Shown here: one piece after another, positions 47,399-58,865 of the stretch
Layout of the letters: each line of letters begins with the position of its first letter
How positions within the stretch are numbered: the first letter of the stretch is position 1
From: Silurus meridionalis
Lineage: Eukaryota > Chordata > Actinopteri > Siluriformes > Siluridae
NCBI RefSeq assembly: GCF_014805685.1
Contig: NC_060901.1
Location: 26,573,905 to 26,637,904 of the forward strand
Length of the DNA: 64,000 bases
Direction of reading: 5' to 3'
The notes under the pieces: generated by a model
Database searches by the model: none
What the model was told of the DNA's origin: nothing
What the model saw: only the letters and a program-made list of their open reading frames with translations
Translations under genes and position numbers: made by a program

Positions 47399-50300
47399 CG
47401 AGCGTGATTTCCACATAGGTGACGTATATCGTGGGAAGATTAATGTTCGCCTGAATCGTCGAGGAGTGCGTGTGGGACTACGCCGTCACCGTCACATTGC
47501 TACACGTCGGCCTAACGGTTGCTGGTATTGAACACTTTTGTAGCCAGAGATCGCTTCAATTGTCAAATGAATTCCACACTCCATTTCCACATGCAAATCT
47601 CGTAGTCCTAGTTAAAACTGAGACATTTGAAGAATTTGTTCCAATTTCACTGAAAGACACCAGTCAAATAATTCAAAGGTCAAGAAACCGGCAATCCAAT
47701 AAACACTAAAGAGATACAGCGTGGTGTATGAGCCACAACACAAACGCAATACTTCACATTAGTATTAGTAAGTCATTAGCGATAGTGGTTTAACAAGGTT
47801 GTCCCTTGAACTGAAAGAGCTCAATATTTGAGTGACGGCTCCCTCTGGTGGCGTGATGGGGACACTGCAGCTGGAATCGATTAAACTCGATTTTCTGTAA
47901 AAGGAGCTCGAAAAGCTACATATCATATAGAGGTGATAAGGAATTGATCATTTCTAGCTGCTATGAAGTTCTACAACACAAAATGTAATTCCACAAATTA
48001 AAAAAGCTAATTGTTTGTAAATTGCTGTGCAAGAAGTAATGACTGAAAAATAGAGAATTTGAACTGTTTCCATTAAGGGTGTACAATTTAATCCAGAAAG
48101 AGCAGAAGTGGTTGCAGGTTTTTATTCCATCCAAATAGAAATCAAACCTGATCTATCTATTAAAAACCAAAATCAGTGAATTTAACAGATCTTGATTAGT
48201 CTGGATAAAATCCTGCAACCACACCAGGTCTTTCTGGATAAATTTGGAAATCTGTGTTTTTGCAGTTGCTATCCAACAGGTTTAGATATAAATACATCTT
48301 CATGTTTGCTGTTGTGTTTCAGTCATTGCTAATTTCCCTTCCACAGAACATTGGTGGATCGCTCTCGGTGAGTCCTGACTCTCAAATTGACTCCTGATTT
48401 CTTTTAGAGCACCAGACGGAGATTTTGTTCATCGGCCCAAAAACTAGTATACAGAAGCTCCAGCATCTCAACCTGCATTTAGACGGATGTTCTGTAACCA
48501 CTAGCTCAACAGTAAAAGACCTGGGAGTTATTTTAGACAGCGACTTATCTTTTGAAAATCATAGCAACCAAGTTACAAAAACAGCCTTCTTTCACCTTAG
48601 AAATATTTCTAAGCTAAGAAATTTGTTGTCTATATCTGATGCAGAGAAGCTCGTCCATGTGTTCATGACCTTCAGAATAGATTATTGTAACGCATTACTA
48701 GGTGAATGTCCTGCATCATTAATAAACAAGCTTCAGTTAGTTCAGAATGCGGCAGCAAGAGTTCTTACAAGGTCAAGAAAATATGATCACATAACCCCAA
48801 TCTTATCGTCCCTACACTGGCTTCCTGTTAAGTTTCGAATAGACTACATACTACTACTTCTTACTTATAAAGCAGTAAATGGTTTGGCTCCCATGAATCT
48901 CTCCAGTCTTTTAACACGCTACAATCCGCCACGCTCCCTGAGATCTCAAAACTCTGGGCTTCTAGTAGTTCCTAGAATAGCAAAGTCCACTAAAGGCGGT
49001 AGAGCATTTTCACATTTAGCTCCTAAACTATAGTCTTCCTGACGGTGTTCAGGGCTCAGACACACTCTCCCAGTTTAAGTGCAGATTAAAAACGTATCTT
49101 TTTAGCAAAGCCTACACATAACACACATCACATCATAACCTAGCTACGCTAATTGCTCTCCACTGCTTCTCTTTCTCTCCCCATCCCGAGGCATCCTGAG
49201 GTTTGGCCAGCTCCAGTCACGTCCCACCTCATGAAGATTATGGACTTTAAATAAGTAGATGCCAAACTCGCAAACATCCCGAACCATCTAGAGACGTACC
49301 AGTGCCAATTGGATCCCACTACATGTGTGGAGTTTTGACATTGGACCTCCGGGAGTGTTTAAAGGCTCTGGCATGGTGAAGCTGTTGCTGGATCTGTGAT
49401 GATCACAAATGTTGAGCTCAGTAGCTCCTAATTTCATACCAAAGACTGTAGAAAGAACATTTACTTATAATCTTATACTCCAGTGCTCATGTTAGTTCTC
49501 ACTCTCCAGTGTTCTGTATTGTTGGAAGATTTATGATTAAACTCTTGATGTCACCCAAATGAGGATGGGTTCCCCTTTTGAGTCTGGTTCCTCTCAAGGT
49601 TTCTTCCTCATGACATCTCAGGGAGTTTTTCCTTGCCACAGTCACCATGGCTGCTCTTCAGGGATAAACACACACCATTCACGTTGACTGTTGATTTCTG
49701 TAAAGCTGCTTTGAGACAATGTCTGTTGTGAAAAGCACTATAGAAATAAACTTGACTTGACTTGACAGTTTGACTTTGCTCATTCTAGTACAATCTCTGG
49801 GTACTTTACAACATACTCCCAAGCTCCCTTCTGTACATAGAGAACCTGTATACTTTAGGAACCCTAGTTCACTACATTTATATATACTATATCGGAACAC
49901 TGATGATCTGTAGCTTTTATATCTTATATACACTTGTTAGCATAATTATTCCAAAAGCTAGCTAGTCGATTTAAAAAAAAATATCATAAAACACTTACAA
50001 TTCAATCACACTTCAAATACAATTAGGAAATACAGCTACTTACATTGAAAGCTAAGAGACTTTGAATAATATGATGTCATTTCCTGTAGAGAACAGAATT
50101 TTGGACTTGTATGATTTTGCAAATGAGACAGACTTTAAAATGGCTAAAGGAACTCTGGAACTCATGAGGTAATTAAGATGCACCTTCAGAGTCTAACTCA
50201 CACTTCAACCTGATTTCTTTTCAGGTTCAGGTTTAGCGATGATGATCTTCGTCGGGACATCATCTTTTCCAGAACAATTTTGTACACTCTGAGGAGCTCC
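47399..50300 (+). pseudogene. tmem244: TMEM244 partial duplicate (exons 4-6), dead
   Basis: Exon 4' at 47399-47524 has TAG (47416-47418) where the parent has GAG, and TGA (47452-47454) where the parent has TGG. Exon 5' at 48323-48367 is still open. Exon 6' begins at 50225 and lacks 11 bp after ATCTTCGTCGGG, shifting the frame. Exons 1-3 were not copied; homology to the parent starts near 47304 (parent 26396). An L2 LINE fragment occupies intron 5' at 48416-49766 and is absent from the parent intron. Confidence 0.88.
48416..49766 (+). mobile_element. 5'-truncated L2-clade LINE inside TMEM244 pseudogene intron
   Basis: Begins within the end of the reverse-transcriptase ORF (LIGPKTSIQKLQHLNLHLDG in the paralogous copy at 62656). 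An open frame 48425-49033 covers the C-terminal RT region; a small deletion at about 49029 then breaks the usual continuation (KLWNSLPD-type). The 3' UTR and a terminal (CTTGA)n tail follow, ending at 49766. The empty site is seen in the parent TMEM244 intron (27507: AGCACCAG then TTTGAC). There is no long target duplication, as usual for L2. Close in sequence to the copy at 61556-64000. Confidence 0.85.
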
Positions 50301-51285
50301 AAAACTTGTAACTCACTTCTCTTCACTGGGAAATGTTCTGCTCTCACTTAGCTTTTTCTTTTTTAACTATTTTATTTACTCACATTTTCTTTCCTCAATG
50401 CATTTTTGTCATCAATGATTAAACTTAGATGTAACAGGAAATAAAACACTGCATCTGGTACTTGTGTATGATGGATAATCACAAAAATCACAAAACTCAG
50501 TCTTAGCAACAAGAAATGAGGAACGGAAACATCTGAATCCTGAATCCTGAATCTAATGCAGGATTATATACAAGCTTTCACACAAAATAAATCAAAACTG
50601 ACTGAAAATCAAATAAAACTAAAGCATATAGAAAACAAACTAAACAATGAAATGAATGAATGAGTTAGTTTTATAACATACATTTAAAACGTCATATTAT
50701 AAGGCTGGGATGCCCAAACTATTTTCTTTAAAAGGTCAAAAATTCGAATTTGATTGATGCTAAAAAGGTATGGGCTAAAAATTATTGTTGCATTGTAACA
50801 TTTTATTAAAATTAAATTTGTCATGGTCCATCTCATTTAGGATTTCAAATAAATAAAAAACAAAAATCTATTTCATATATTTTTATAGGTAGAAACAATT
50901 GAATCAATTCTATAATTGAGTTCAATACCAAATACAGCTGATCAGCGACCTCTAACGAGAAACTTGAAAACTGCTCCTTATTTTTCAGAAGCTTTTCCAA
51001 ATAGCATGTAGAGCAGTGGGCTGATTTGCTAGCTTGGGCATCTCTGCTATCAAGCCTCAACCTGAGACCCACAACTTTAACCATGAGAGGGAGCCATTAC
51101 CCAAATAATGACCTGAATTAATATTGTATTTCATATGAAATGTAAAGCTCTTCTAGAAACAAAGCAAAGCTTACATTCCTAGCTGATGGTTCATTCAGGA
51201 CATGGTGTAATTGTGTGCTGGTATAACTGATATTTGAGCAACAATTTTGGCAACATGAAGGAATTTTACCTAAAACACGACACAC
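49767..51285. other. Duplicated TMEM244-ftr intergenic region
   Basis: Copy of 27510-28995 apart from the small exon 6' remnant at 50225, with minor indels. It lies between the TMEM244 pseudogene and ftr copy 4, tail to tail like the parent pair. Confidence 0.6.
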
Positions 51286-52870
51286 TTAAATTTGTTCATC
51301 ACACAATTTCACAGTAGATGTGGCATTAAAGAGCCTGGGGGAAAATCCAACCACAGCGTTAAACCCAAATCCAGCATATAGAGGCTGAGTGAATGTTGTT
51401 TGGACACTGTGGAGGAGATTCATGGTGTCAGAGACGCTGTAGAAGGACAGAGTTCCTGTATAGTGATCCACATACACTCCTATTCTGGATGATGATGGAA
51501 CTCTGAGATCAGTCTTAATGTTGTTGTGATAGAAACAGAGAGAAGAAGAAGAACACCACAGACTCCAGGACTGATTGTTGAGTCCAAACCTACACTCATC
51601 ACCCCGTCCTTTCCTGCTGATGTCTTTATATGAGACTGAAATGGACACAACCCCAATACCGCTCCTCTCCACCTCCCAGTAACAGCGTCCACACACACTC
51701 TCCTCACACAACACCTGAATGTAGGAGTCAAATCTCTCTGGATGATCAGAGTTCTGCTGCTTTTTCACACTGTATCTCACTGCTCTGTTCTTCTCAGACA
51801 GAATGAGGTTACGATGTGCCGTGTTGGGATCCAGAGTCAGATAACAGAAATCTACAATAAAAGAGAAAAACAAACTGAACAATAGGAACACTGTGTGTGT
51901 GTGTGTGTGTGCGTGTGTGAGTTTGACATACATTTCAGAAAATCATCTCTGCACTGAGGCTTGAAGAGAAAAAAATGAACTGTGGAGGCAGAAATAAAAC
52001 ACAAAATCAGACATTTATATCATTAATCAGAAAAGTGTGTAGATCAGAAACGTGTGTAGATCAGAAACGTGTGTAGGCCACGTGTCAGACTTCAGTCTTG
52101 TAGCACCAGAGGGCAGAGTTTCTCAGCTCGAACACAAACTCCTTCACATCAGCAGTTCATCATCAAGACTGGAATCAGGTGAGTGTTAAAAACTCTAAAC
52201 TGTGCAGAACTTTGATGCTCAGGAATGAAGACTGACCCCTCGACATCACTCTGTCACAGAGCGAGTAAAGACCTCCATCATTGTGTTTCTCCAGCAGGAA
52301 CAGCTCCTCTTACCTTGTGCAGGGATTTTGTTGAATTCCTCCTCACAGAATTCCTCAAGTTTCTTCTTCAGGTCTGAGAAATATTTCCTCATTCCATCTG
52401 ATAAGTGATGTTGATGGACAGTGATGCTGGATGTGTGAAAATCTGGTCTTTGAAATGGAGGAGACTGACGTCCAGCAAAGACACAGAGAGACTGGAAACT
52501 CTACAGAAAGAGAGGAACGAATGATCTCAGAGTAAAGACACACTTGTGATGTCAGACAGGGACATTTATTGTTCCCTTAATGAGAGGTGTTTTAGAGAGT
52601 GTGTGAGGAACAGCTGGTTCTGACAGTGTGTGTTACCTGGAGGGTATGGATGTGATCGTGTGTGTGTAAAAGCTGCTCCAGCTCAGTGTCTCTCCTCTGA
52701 AGATCAGTGATCTCCTGCTGCAGTTTCTCCATGTGTTTTTCAGTTCGTCTCAGTTCAGCCTCCTCCTGAGCTCTGATCTTCTCCTTCACCTCCGAGCGCT
52801 TTTTCTCCATGGAGCTGATCAGCTCAGTAAAGATTCTCTCAGTGTCCTCCACTGCTGTCTGTGCACTGAG
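51286..52870 (-). pseudogene. ftr: finTRIM (ftr) copy 4, lacks RING/B-box exons
   Basis: Exons 3-6 only: 52637-52870, 52314-52500, 51932-51979 and 51286-51851. Together they are 1035 bp with no stop until the end, 344 residues of coiled coil plus complete B30.2. The exon-2/exon-1 side is gone: homology ends near 52993, after the usual (CA)n and a CCATGTTGTGTGTGTTT segment, and unrelated sequence follows. The B30.2 C-terminus (GFGFNAVVGFSPRLF; ends KLCDEQI) is closest to copy 1, as expected from the shared TMEM244-ftr duplication. The exon-5 donor is GTATGT instead of GTACGT. Because the surviving part is fully open, truncation may be recent, or a RING-less transcript from another first exon is possible. 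Confidence 0.8.
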
Positions 52871-52876
52871 CTGTTA

Positions 52877-52932
<56 letters not shown>

Positions 52933-52993
52933 CTATCATTTCCTCTGTCACTGGGACTCTAAATGACTCCATGTTGTCCATGTTGTGTGTGTT

Positions 52994-53620
52994 TACATAC
53001 TGTGTTTACTTACACTGGAGACTCCTTCAATAAATATAAAGGAAACATCACCATATCAGTGACTGAACACTTTTTATAATATGTTTATGTGGACCATCCA
53101 AAGTCCCCGTGAATGATCTGTTACTATAGAAATGATAAGGTATATGAGGTAAAGCATTAATATAAACCTGCACTACAGTCAGAGCTGCTGTTACAGAAAA
53201 TTCATCAACAGTGACAACAGTGAAAGTGTGTATGTACTGATTACTGAAAGAGAAACGACTCAGATTTGAAGAGAATGATGTAAACAGACAAAAACAATGT
53301 TTTTAAATTTCAAGGTCCAGTGTCATGTGACACTGTAGATATTTGGACACAAATGTGTTTGTTTTGACTGATTATGATGATCGTTTTACGTATTATTGTG
53401 AAGTGCTTTGTGTTAGGTATTTATAATAAACATGCATTACCATCAGTGGACAGTAGAGGGAGGCAGTGTAATGTTTAGTGATTTTGGAGTTTTATCGTGC
53501 AGCCATTACCAGAGCAATAATACTAATGAAGCAGAACACATTTTTCTGTCACCTCAATCTTGTGTTTTAGACAAAATTGCACTTTGCTGCTGCCATATGA
53601 CAAGAAAGATGTAAGAGTGA
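52994..53620. other. Flank resembling the upstream region of ftr copy 5
   Basis: 53140-53560 aligns with about 57235-57610 (shared GGTCCAGTGT, TGTGACACTGTAG and GGACAGTAGAGG). So the segment that replaced exons 1-2 of copy 4 is itself ftr-flanking DNA, which points to unequal exchange rather than simple deletion. Confidence 0.5.
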
Positions 53621-53692
53621 GCAGGAGATGCAGCTTGGACTTAAATCTTCAGTCACCAGATCCTTCAATAGATCCAGACACAGTGTACACAT
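53621..53692 (-). pseudogene. ftr: ftr RING-exon scrap (possible sixth copy)
   Basis: About 70 bp aligns to two separate parts of ftr exon 1, now joined: GCAGGAGATGCAGCTTGGAC (linker after RING) and AGTCACCAGATCCTTCAATA then GATCCAGACACAGTG (start of RING). The middle of the RING is deleted. Its position beyond copy-5-like upstream flank suggests it comes from a further, otherwise lost copy. Confidence 0.6.
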
Positions 53693-54620
53693 GTTATAAA
53701 TGATTACATTTTAAATGTAATAGTGCATTTACAGCCGTATACAACTGTTTTGGTAAAATTTGACAAAGCCTGATCAATGTGACCTATGGATTATATATTA
53801 CTACTTTATTAGTGTTTTATTGGCGACTGGAAAACATCTGAGGTGTAAAATCAATAATATGAAGGAGTACAAACGTCTTAATCAACTGCACCGAACATAA
53901 ACTTCCATGCTGCTATTATTAGCTGCTGCATGGTGTAACCATAAAAACAGTCCGTGTTGCAGCACACCCTGGGCCTGGTGGAGCTATAAGGAGAAAGAAA
54001 GACCACTAGGAATTGCTGGACTGGGAACCACCAGTATTTGATCCACCACCACTCCAATGCATAATTTCATTCAGGGATGTGGGCTGGTGGTACCGGACCC
54101 ACTCTGATGCTTTAGTTAGTGCCATGAATCGCTCTACAAGCTCGATGGATTGTGCTGCATATGGGCTGAACACAACATAGCAGCCTTAACCAATCATCTA
54201 CTGTGTGTTCTACTGGATTTAAAATATTGTTCAATGTTTTACAATCAAATTTCCGGATGAAGAAACCAGTTCAGATTTGATACAGTGAATGTTTATTTTA
54301 CATCTTAAATCCCATTTATTCTGAAGTTTCCATTTTATTTATATATAATGAGACTTTATCAGGTTTAAAATATTGATGACAGGTTATTAATAAAACAAAC
54401 AGACCAAACTTTACAATGCAGAGGTCACGAGACGTCTTTTGATCATTTCCTTTTTATTTGTTTCTTGTCTGACAGTTAATTTCTAATATTACATTTGTAA
54501 TTATAATAAAATTAATAATCCATTTTAATTAATAAAATGTAAATGTTTTTGTGCAGCTGGATTGTGTGCTAGTAAGACAGATGTTTTATCAACAATGTGG
54601 AAGCGTGCAGGAATTTTACC
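53693..54620. other. Unassigned sequence downstream of ftr copy 5
   Basis: 54440-54630 resembles the 3' flank of copies 2 and 3 (TTTTTGTGCAGCTGGATTGT). The rest (53700-54240) shows no gene or recognised repeat. Confidence 0.4.
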
Positions 54621-55038
54621 TCAAACACTACACAAACCTGGCCATGATGGAACCCTGAGATCAGTCTTAATGTTGTTGTGAAAGAAACAGAGAGAAGAAA
54701 AAGAACACCACAGACTCCAGGACTGATTGTTGCATCCAAACCTGCACTCATCACCCCATCCTTTCCTTCTGATGTCTTTATATGAGACTGAAATGTTCAC
54801 ACCCACACCGCTCCTCTCCACCTCCCAGTAACAGCGTCCACACACACTCTGCTCACACAACAACTGAGAGCAGGAGTCAAATCTCTCTGGATGATCAGAG
54901 TTCTGCTGCTCACTCTTACTGTCTCTCACTGCTCTGTTCTTCTCAGACAGAATGAGGTAACGATGTGCTGTGTTGGGATCCAGAGTCAGATAACAGAAAT
55001 CTACAATAAAAGAGAAAAACAAACTGAACAATAAAAAC

Positions 55039-55100
<62 letters not shown>

Positions 55101-56034
55101 TGACGTACATTTCAGAAACTCGTCTCTGCTCTGTGGCTCTGAGAGAAAAAACTGAACTGTGGAGACAGAAATAAAATGATCAGATGATAAAACAAATAAA
55201 ATCAGAGATTTATATCAATCATCAAAAACGTGTGTAGATCATGTGTCTTGAAGCACCAGAGGGCAGAGATTCTCAGCTCGAACACAAACTCCTTCACATC
55301 AGCAGTTCATCATCAAGACTGGAATCAGGTGAGTGTTAAAAACTCTAAACTGTGCAGAACTTTGATGCTCAGGAATGAAGACTGACCCCTCGACATCACT
55401 CTGTCACAGAGCGAGTAAAGACCTCCATCATTGTGTTTCTCCAGCAGGAACAGCTCCTCTTACCTTGTGCAGGGATTTTGTTGAATTCCTCCTCACAGAA
55501 TTCCTCAAGTTTCTTCTTCAGATCTGAGAAATATTTCCCCATTCCATCTGATAAGTGATGTTGATGGACAGTGATGCTGGATGTGTGAAAATCTGGTCTT
55601 TCTAGTAAAGGAGACTGACGTCCAGCAGAGACACAGAGAGACTGGAAACTCTACAGAAAGAGAGGAACGAATGATCTCAGAGTAAAGACACACTTGTGAT
55701 GTCAGACAGGGACATTTATTGTTCCCTTAATGAGAGGTGTTTTAGAGAGTGTGTGAGGAACAGCTGGTTCTGTAGATCAGACAGTGTGTGTTACCTGGAG
55801 GAAATGGATGTGATCGTGTGTGTGTGAAAGTTGCTCCAGCTCAGTGACTTTCCTCTGAAGATCAGTGATCTCCTGCTCCAGTTCTTCCAGGAGTCATTCA
55901 GGTCGACTCAGTTCAGCCTCCTCCTGAACTCTGATCATCTCCTTCACCTCCAAGCGCTTTTTCTCCATGGAGCTGATCATCTCAGTAAAGATCCTCTCAC
56001 TGTCCTCCACTGCTGTCTGTGCTCTGAGCTGTTA

Positions 56035-56084
<50 letters not shown>

Positions 56085-56900
56085 CTATCATTCCCTCTGT
56101 CACTGGGACTCTAAATGACTCCATGTTGTCCATGTTGTGTGTGTTTCTAGGAGCAGCTCCGTCTCTGCTCACTGCTCACCTTTATAGTGTTCACAGCCTG
56201 TTTCAGCTCCTGCACCTTCTTCTGCTTCTCCTGGATTCTCTGCTGGGATTTCATCTGCTCCTCCTTTAACTCACTCTAAAGAGAAATCATTACTATTAAC
56301 GTTCACTCAGGTTTTCTCTCAATGAGAAATATCATTAGGACGAGTTCTCACCTGTTTCTCAGCTCTTCCTGCTGTAACTGATACAGCATCATGGCCTTTA
56401 TCCAACATGCACAAAGAGCAAATAGATATTTGATCCGTTCTGCAGTAGATCTTCAGCACTTCATCATGTTCAGAGCAGATCTTCTCTTGTAGCTTTGCTG
56501 AGGCTTCAGTTAATGTGTGTTTTTTCAAAGCAGGAACTTCTAGATGAGGTTTCATATGAATTTCACAAAAAGAAGTCACACACACCAGACAGGATTTGAC
56601 GGCTTTGTGTTTTCTCCCGGTGCAGAAATCACACTCCACATCTCCAGGTCCGGCGTAACAGTGATCAGGAGAAGCAGCTTGGACTTCAGTCTTATTCTTC
56701 AGTTTCTCCACCACTTCAGCCAGCATGTTGTTTCTGTGTAGAACAGGCCTTGGAGTGAAAGTGTGTCTGCACTGAGGACAGCTGTAGACACCCTTCTGTT
56801 CCTCCTGATCCCAGCAGTCATTAATACACACCTTACAGAAACTGTGACCACATGGGACAGTCACCAGATCCTGATCTACTGAAATACTGGCCTCCGCCAT
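54621..56900 (-). pseudogene. ftr: finTRIM (ftr) copy 5, multiply disabled
   Basis: Exons in minus-strand order: 56352-56900, 56180-56275, 55795-56028, 55464-55650, 55109-55156 and 54621-55000. Exon 1 has an in-frame 39-bp deletion between GATCC repeats that removes QFICPVCLDLLKD, including RING ligands C15 and C18, and a 6-bp deletion turning DKHKGH into DKGH, which removes one B-box 2 zinc ligand. Exon 3 has TGA (55894-55896) for the CGA (Arg) of other copies. Exon 6 is cut after TDLRVPS, losing the distal SPRY, and ends in a few unrelated codons. The exon-2 acceptor has changed from CAG to TAG, which still works as AG. Each zinc or SPRY loss alone would alter function; with the stop this is a pseudogene. 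Its frame also runs upstream to 57032, without meaning. Confidence 0.88.
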
Positions 56901-57825
56901 TTTCCTGAGGTCAAACACTGAGAAATAGAGATCAGTTTTGTTTTTCTGAAATGCCGAGTTACTCCCTGGTTCTTTGTGTGTTAGAGAGAGAAGTAGGAGA
57001 TCCAGAAACACAGTTAGGTTATGAAAACTCACCTGTTAACCATTTAATCTCCTTTCACTTCATAAATATAACCCATGAATCTACACTTACTGGGATTCAT
57101 TTCTAGAAATATAGACGTTTCATTTTATGGTCTTTTTTGCCTCCTGACACCTCAAACACAACTTCTTACAATTTTACAAATTTATAGTGACATCGTTACA
57201 AACTAAATCCTGAAAATGTTTGAATTTTATTTTAAAGTTACAGCTTTATTTCTGATTACTGTCAGAGCTGCTGTTATGGAAAATGAATCAACAATGAAAA
57301 CAGTAATATTGTGTATATACTGATAGCTGAACGAGAAATTTCTCAGATTTAGAGAAAATAAAGGTGGACAGACAAAACCATTTTATTCATTTTAAGGTCC
57401 AGTGTAATGTGACACTGTAGGTGTCTGATCACAAATATGTATGTTTTAAATGAAAATGATGATTGTTTTGTGTATTTTTGCGCTGAACTGCTTTGTAATT
57501 TTAATGTAGAATTATATGCAGTTCCCTCACTGGACAGTAGAGGCAGCGTGCTGTTTATTGATTTTGGAGTATTAATTTGTACCATTACTGTTTATAGTGC
57601 AGCTGTTACCAGAGCAATAATGATAATAAAAGCAGAACATGTCTTTCTGTCTTCATCATCTTTCTGCCCCTAAAATAACCTACAGGAATCCTGCAGGATT
57701 TCATAATTCTATTGCAAAATGCGCAGGGAATTCCTACAGGTTTTAAAATGGACCCTTCATTATAGAAACATGGAGAACATCCAGCACACTTTACAGGAAT
57801 CCTGGAATTCTAAAAAAAATTCAAA

Positions 57826-57856
<31 letters not shown>

Positions 57857-58203
57857 ATGTCCTACATGTTTTGGATTCAAGAGGACAGGTTATATAAAAT
57901 CTGGAAAATATCTGATAGTTCCTTCACTTTTATGTTTTGTTGTTTGCTTTATTTTACCATCAATGTCTATAATTGTGGCTGGTGGACCTTCATGCTCGTT
58001 CACCACATCCACAACATCCCCAGGTTCACTATTTTTTCAGTATGTCCTTTTAAGGGACAATATCATAGGTAGGTGGTTCCTCCCTCCATTCTACCAGGAA
58101 CCATGTTTTGCTCACTTTTGAAGAAAGAAAGATTATAATTAATTTGGCAACTTCGTAGTCTCATCATAACATCAACCAGCCAGAGCGTTCTCACAGTTAC
58201 ATT
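56901..58203. other. Upstream flank of ftr copy 5
   Basis: Paralogous to 31630-32366 beside copy 1. Includes AATTCCTGCAGG-type repeats (57680-57800), (AAAT)n at 57826-57858 and the GAACGAGCATGAAGGTCC-type relic (minus strand, about 57980). It has no TATA/GC-box arrangement like copies 2 and 3. Confidence 0.5.
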
Positions 58204-58465
58204 CGTTACCTCAGAAATCAGTCTGATCAAAATCAAAATCCTTTCTGAGGTAACAAAAAAATAATAATTTTTGAGGTAACGGGAAAAAAAATAATAATAA
58301 TCATTTCTGATGTAACGAAAAAAAGCAAAAAGCAAAAGTACTTTTTTTTATTACCTTAGAATTCATTACCATTTTTTTGTTACCTCAGAAATCATTGTAA
58401 TCAGCACCAGACTGATTTCTGAGGTAACAAGTGAACAGTGCAATTTTTGTTACCTCATAAATCAG
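58204..58465. repeat. Second fold-back array of TTTCTGAGGTAAC
   Basis: Direct and inverted copies of TTTCTGAGGTAAC alternate across 260 bp, in the same position relative to ftr copy 5 as 32367-32537 is to copy 1, but longer, with extra units at 58405-58465. Confidence 0.7.
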
Positions 58466-58865
58466 TTCCTGTTTTTTTTTTTTCATTTTCATATATTTGT
58501 GTTACAAACACACAGCAATAACGTGATTTGAAACAGAACAGTAATTTACGATAAAATAATGTAATAAACGTAGGACTATACCTCAAGAAGACGCTGCTGC
58601 ACGTGACTGTTCTGACATCGGCTACATCATCGGTGGCCAACCCGCGGCTCGCGAGCTGCATGCGGCTCTTTGGCTGGTTTCATGCGGCTTTTACGTTCAT
58701 ATCGAGTTTGTGTTTGTTTGTTTTTTAATGTGCGTGTTCGCTTCGCTTGAGTTCAATGCGGTATTTTTAAGACTTAAATGAGTTTGCCCCTACTGGGAAA
58801 CTTTGCGGTATATCAGACCTGGGCAAACTACAGCCCACGGGCCACATCCGGCCAATCATAAATTA

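Noticed and set aside
48425..49033. Host gene of 202 codons
   Set aside because: It is the C-terminal part of an L2 reverse-transcriptase ORF inside a LINE insertion.
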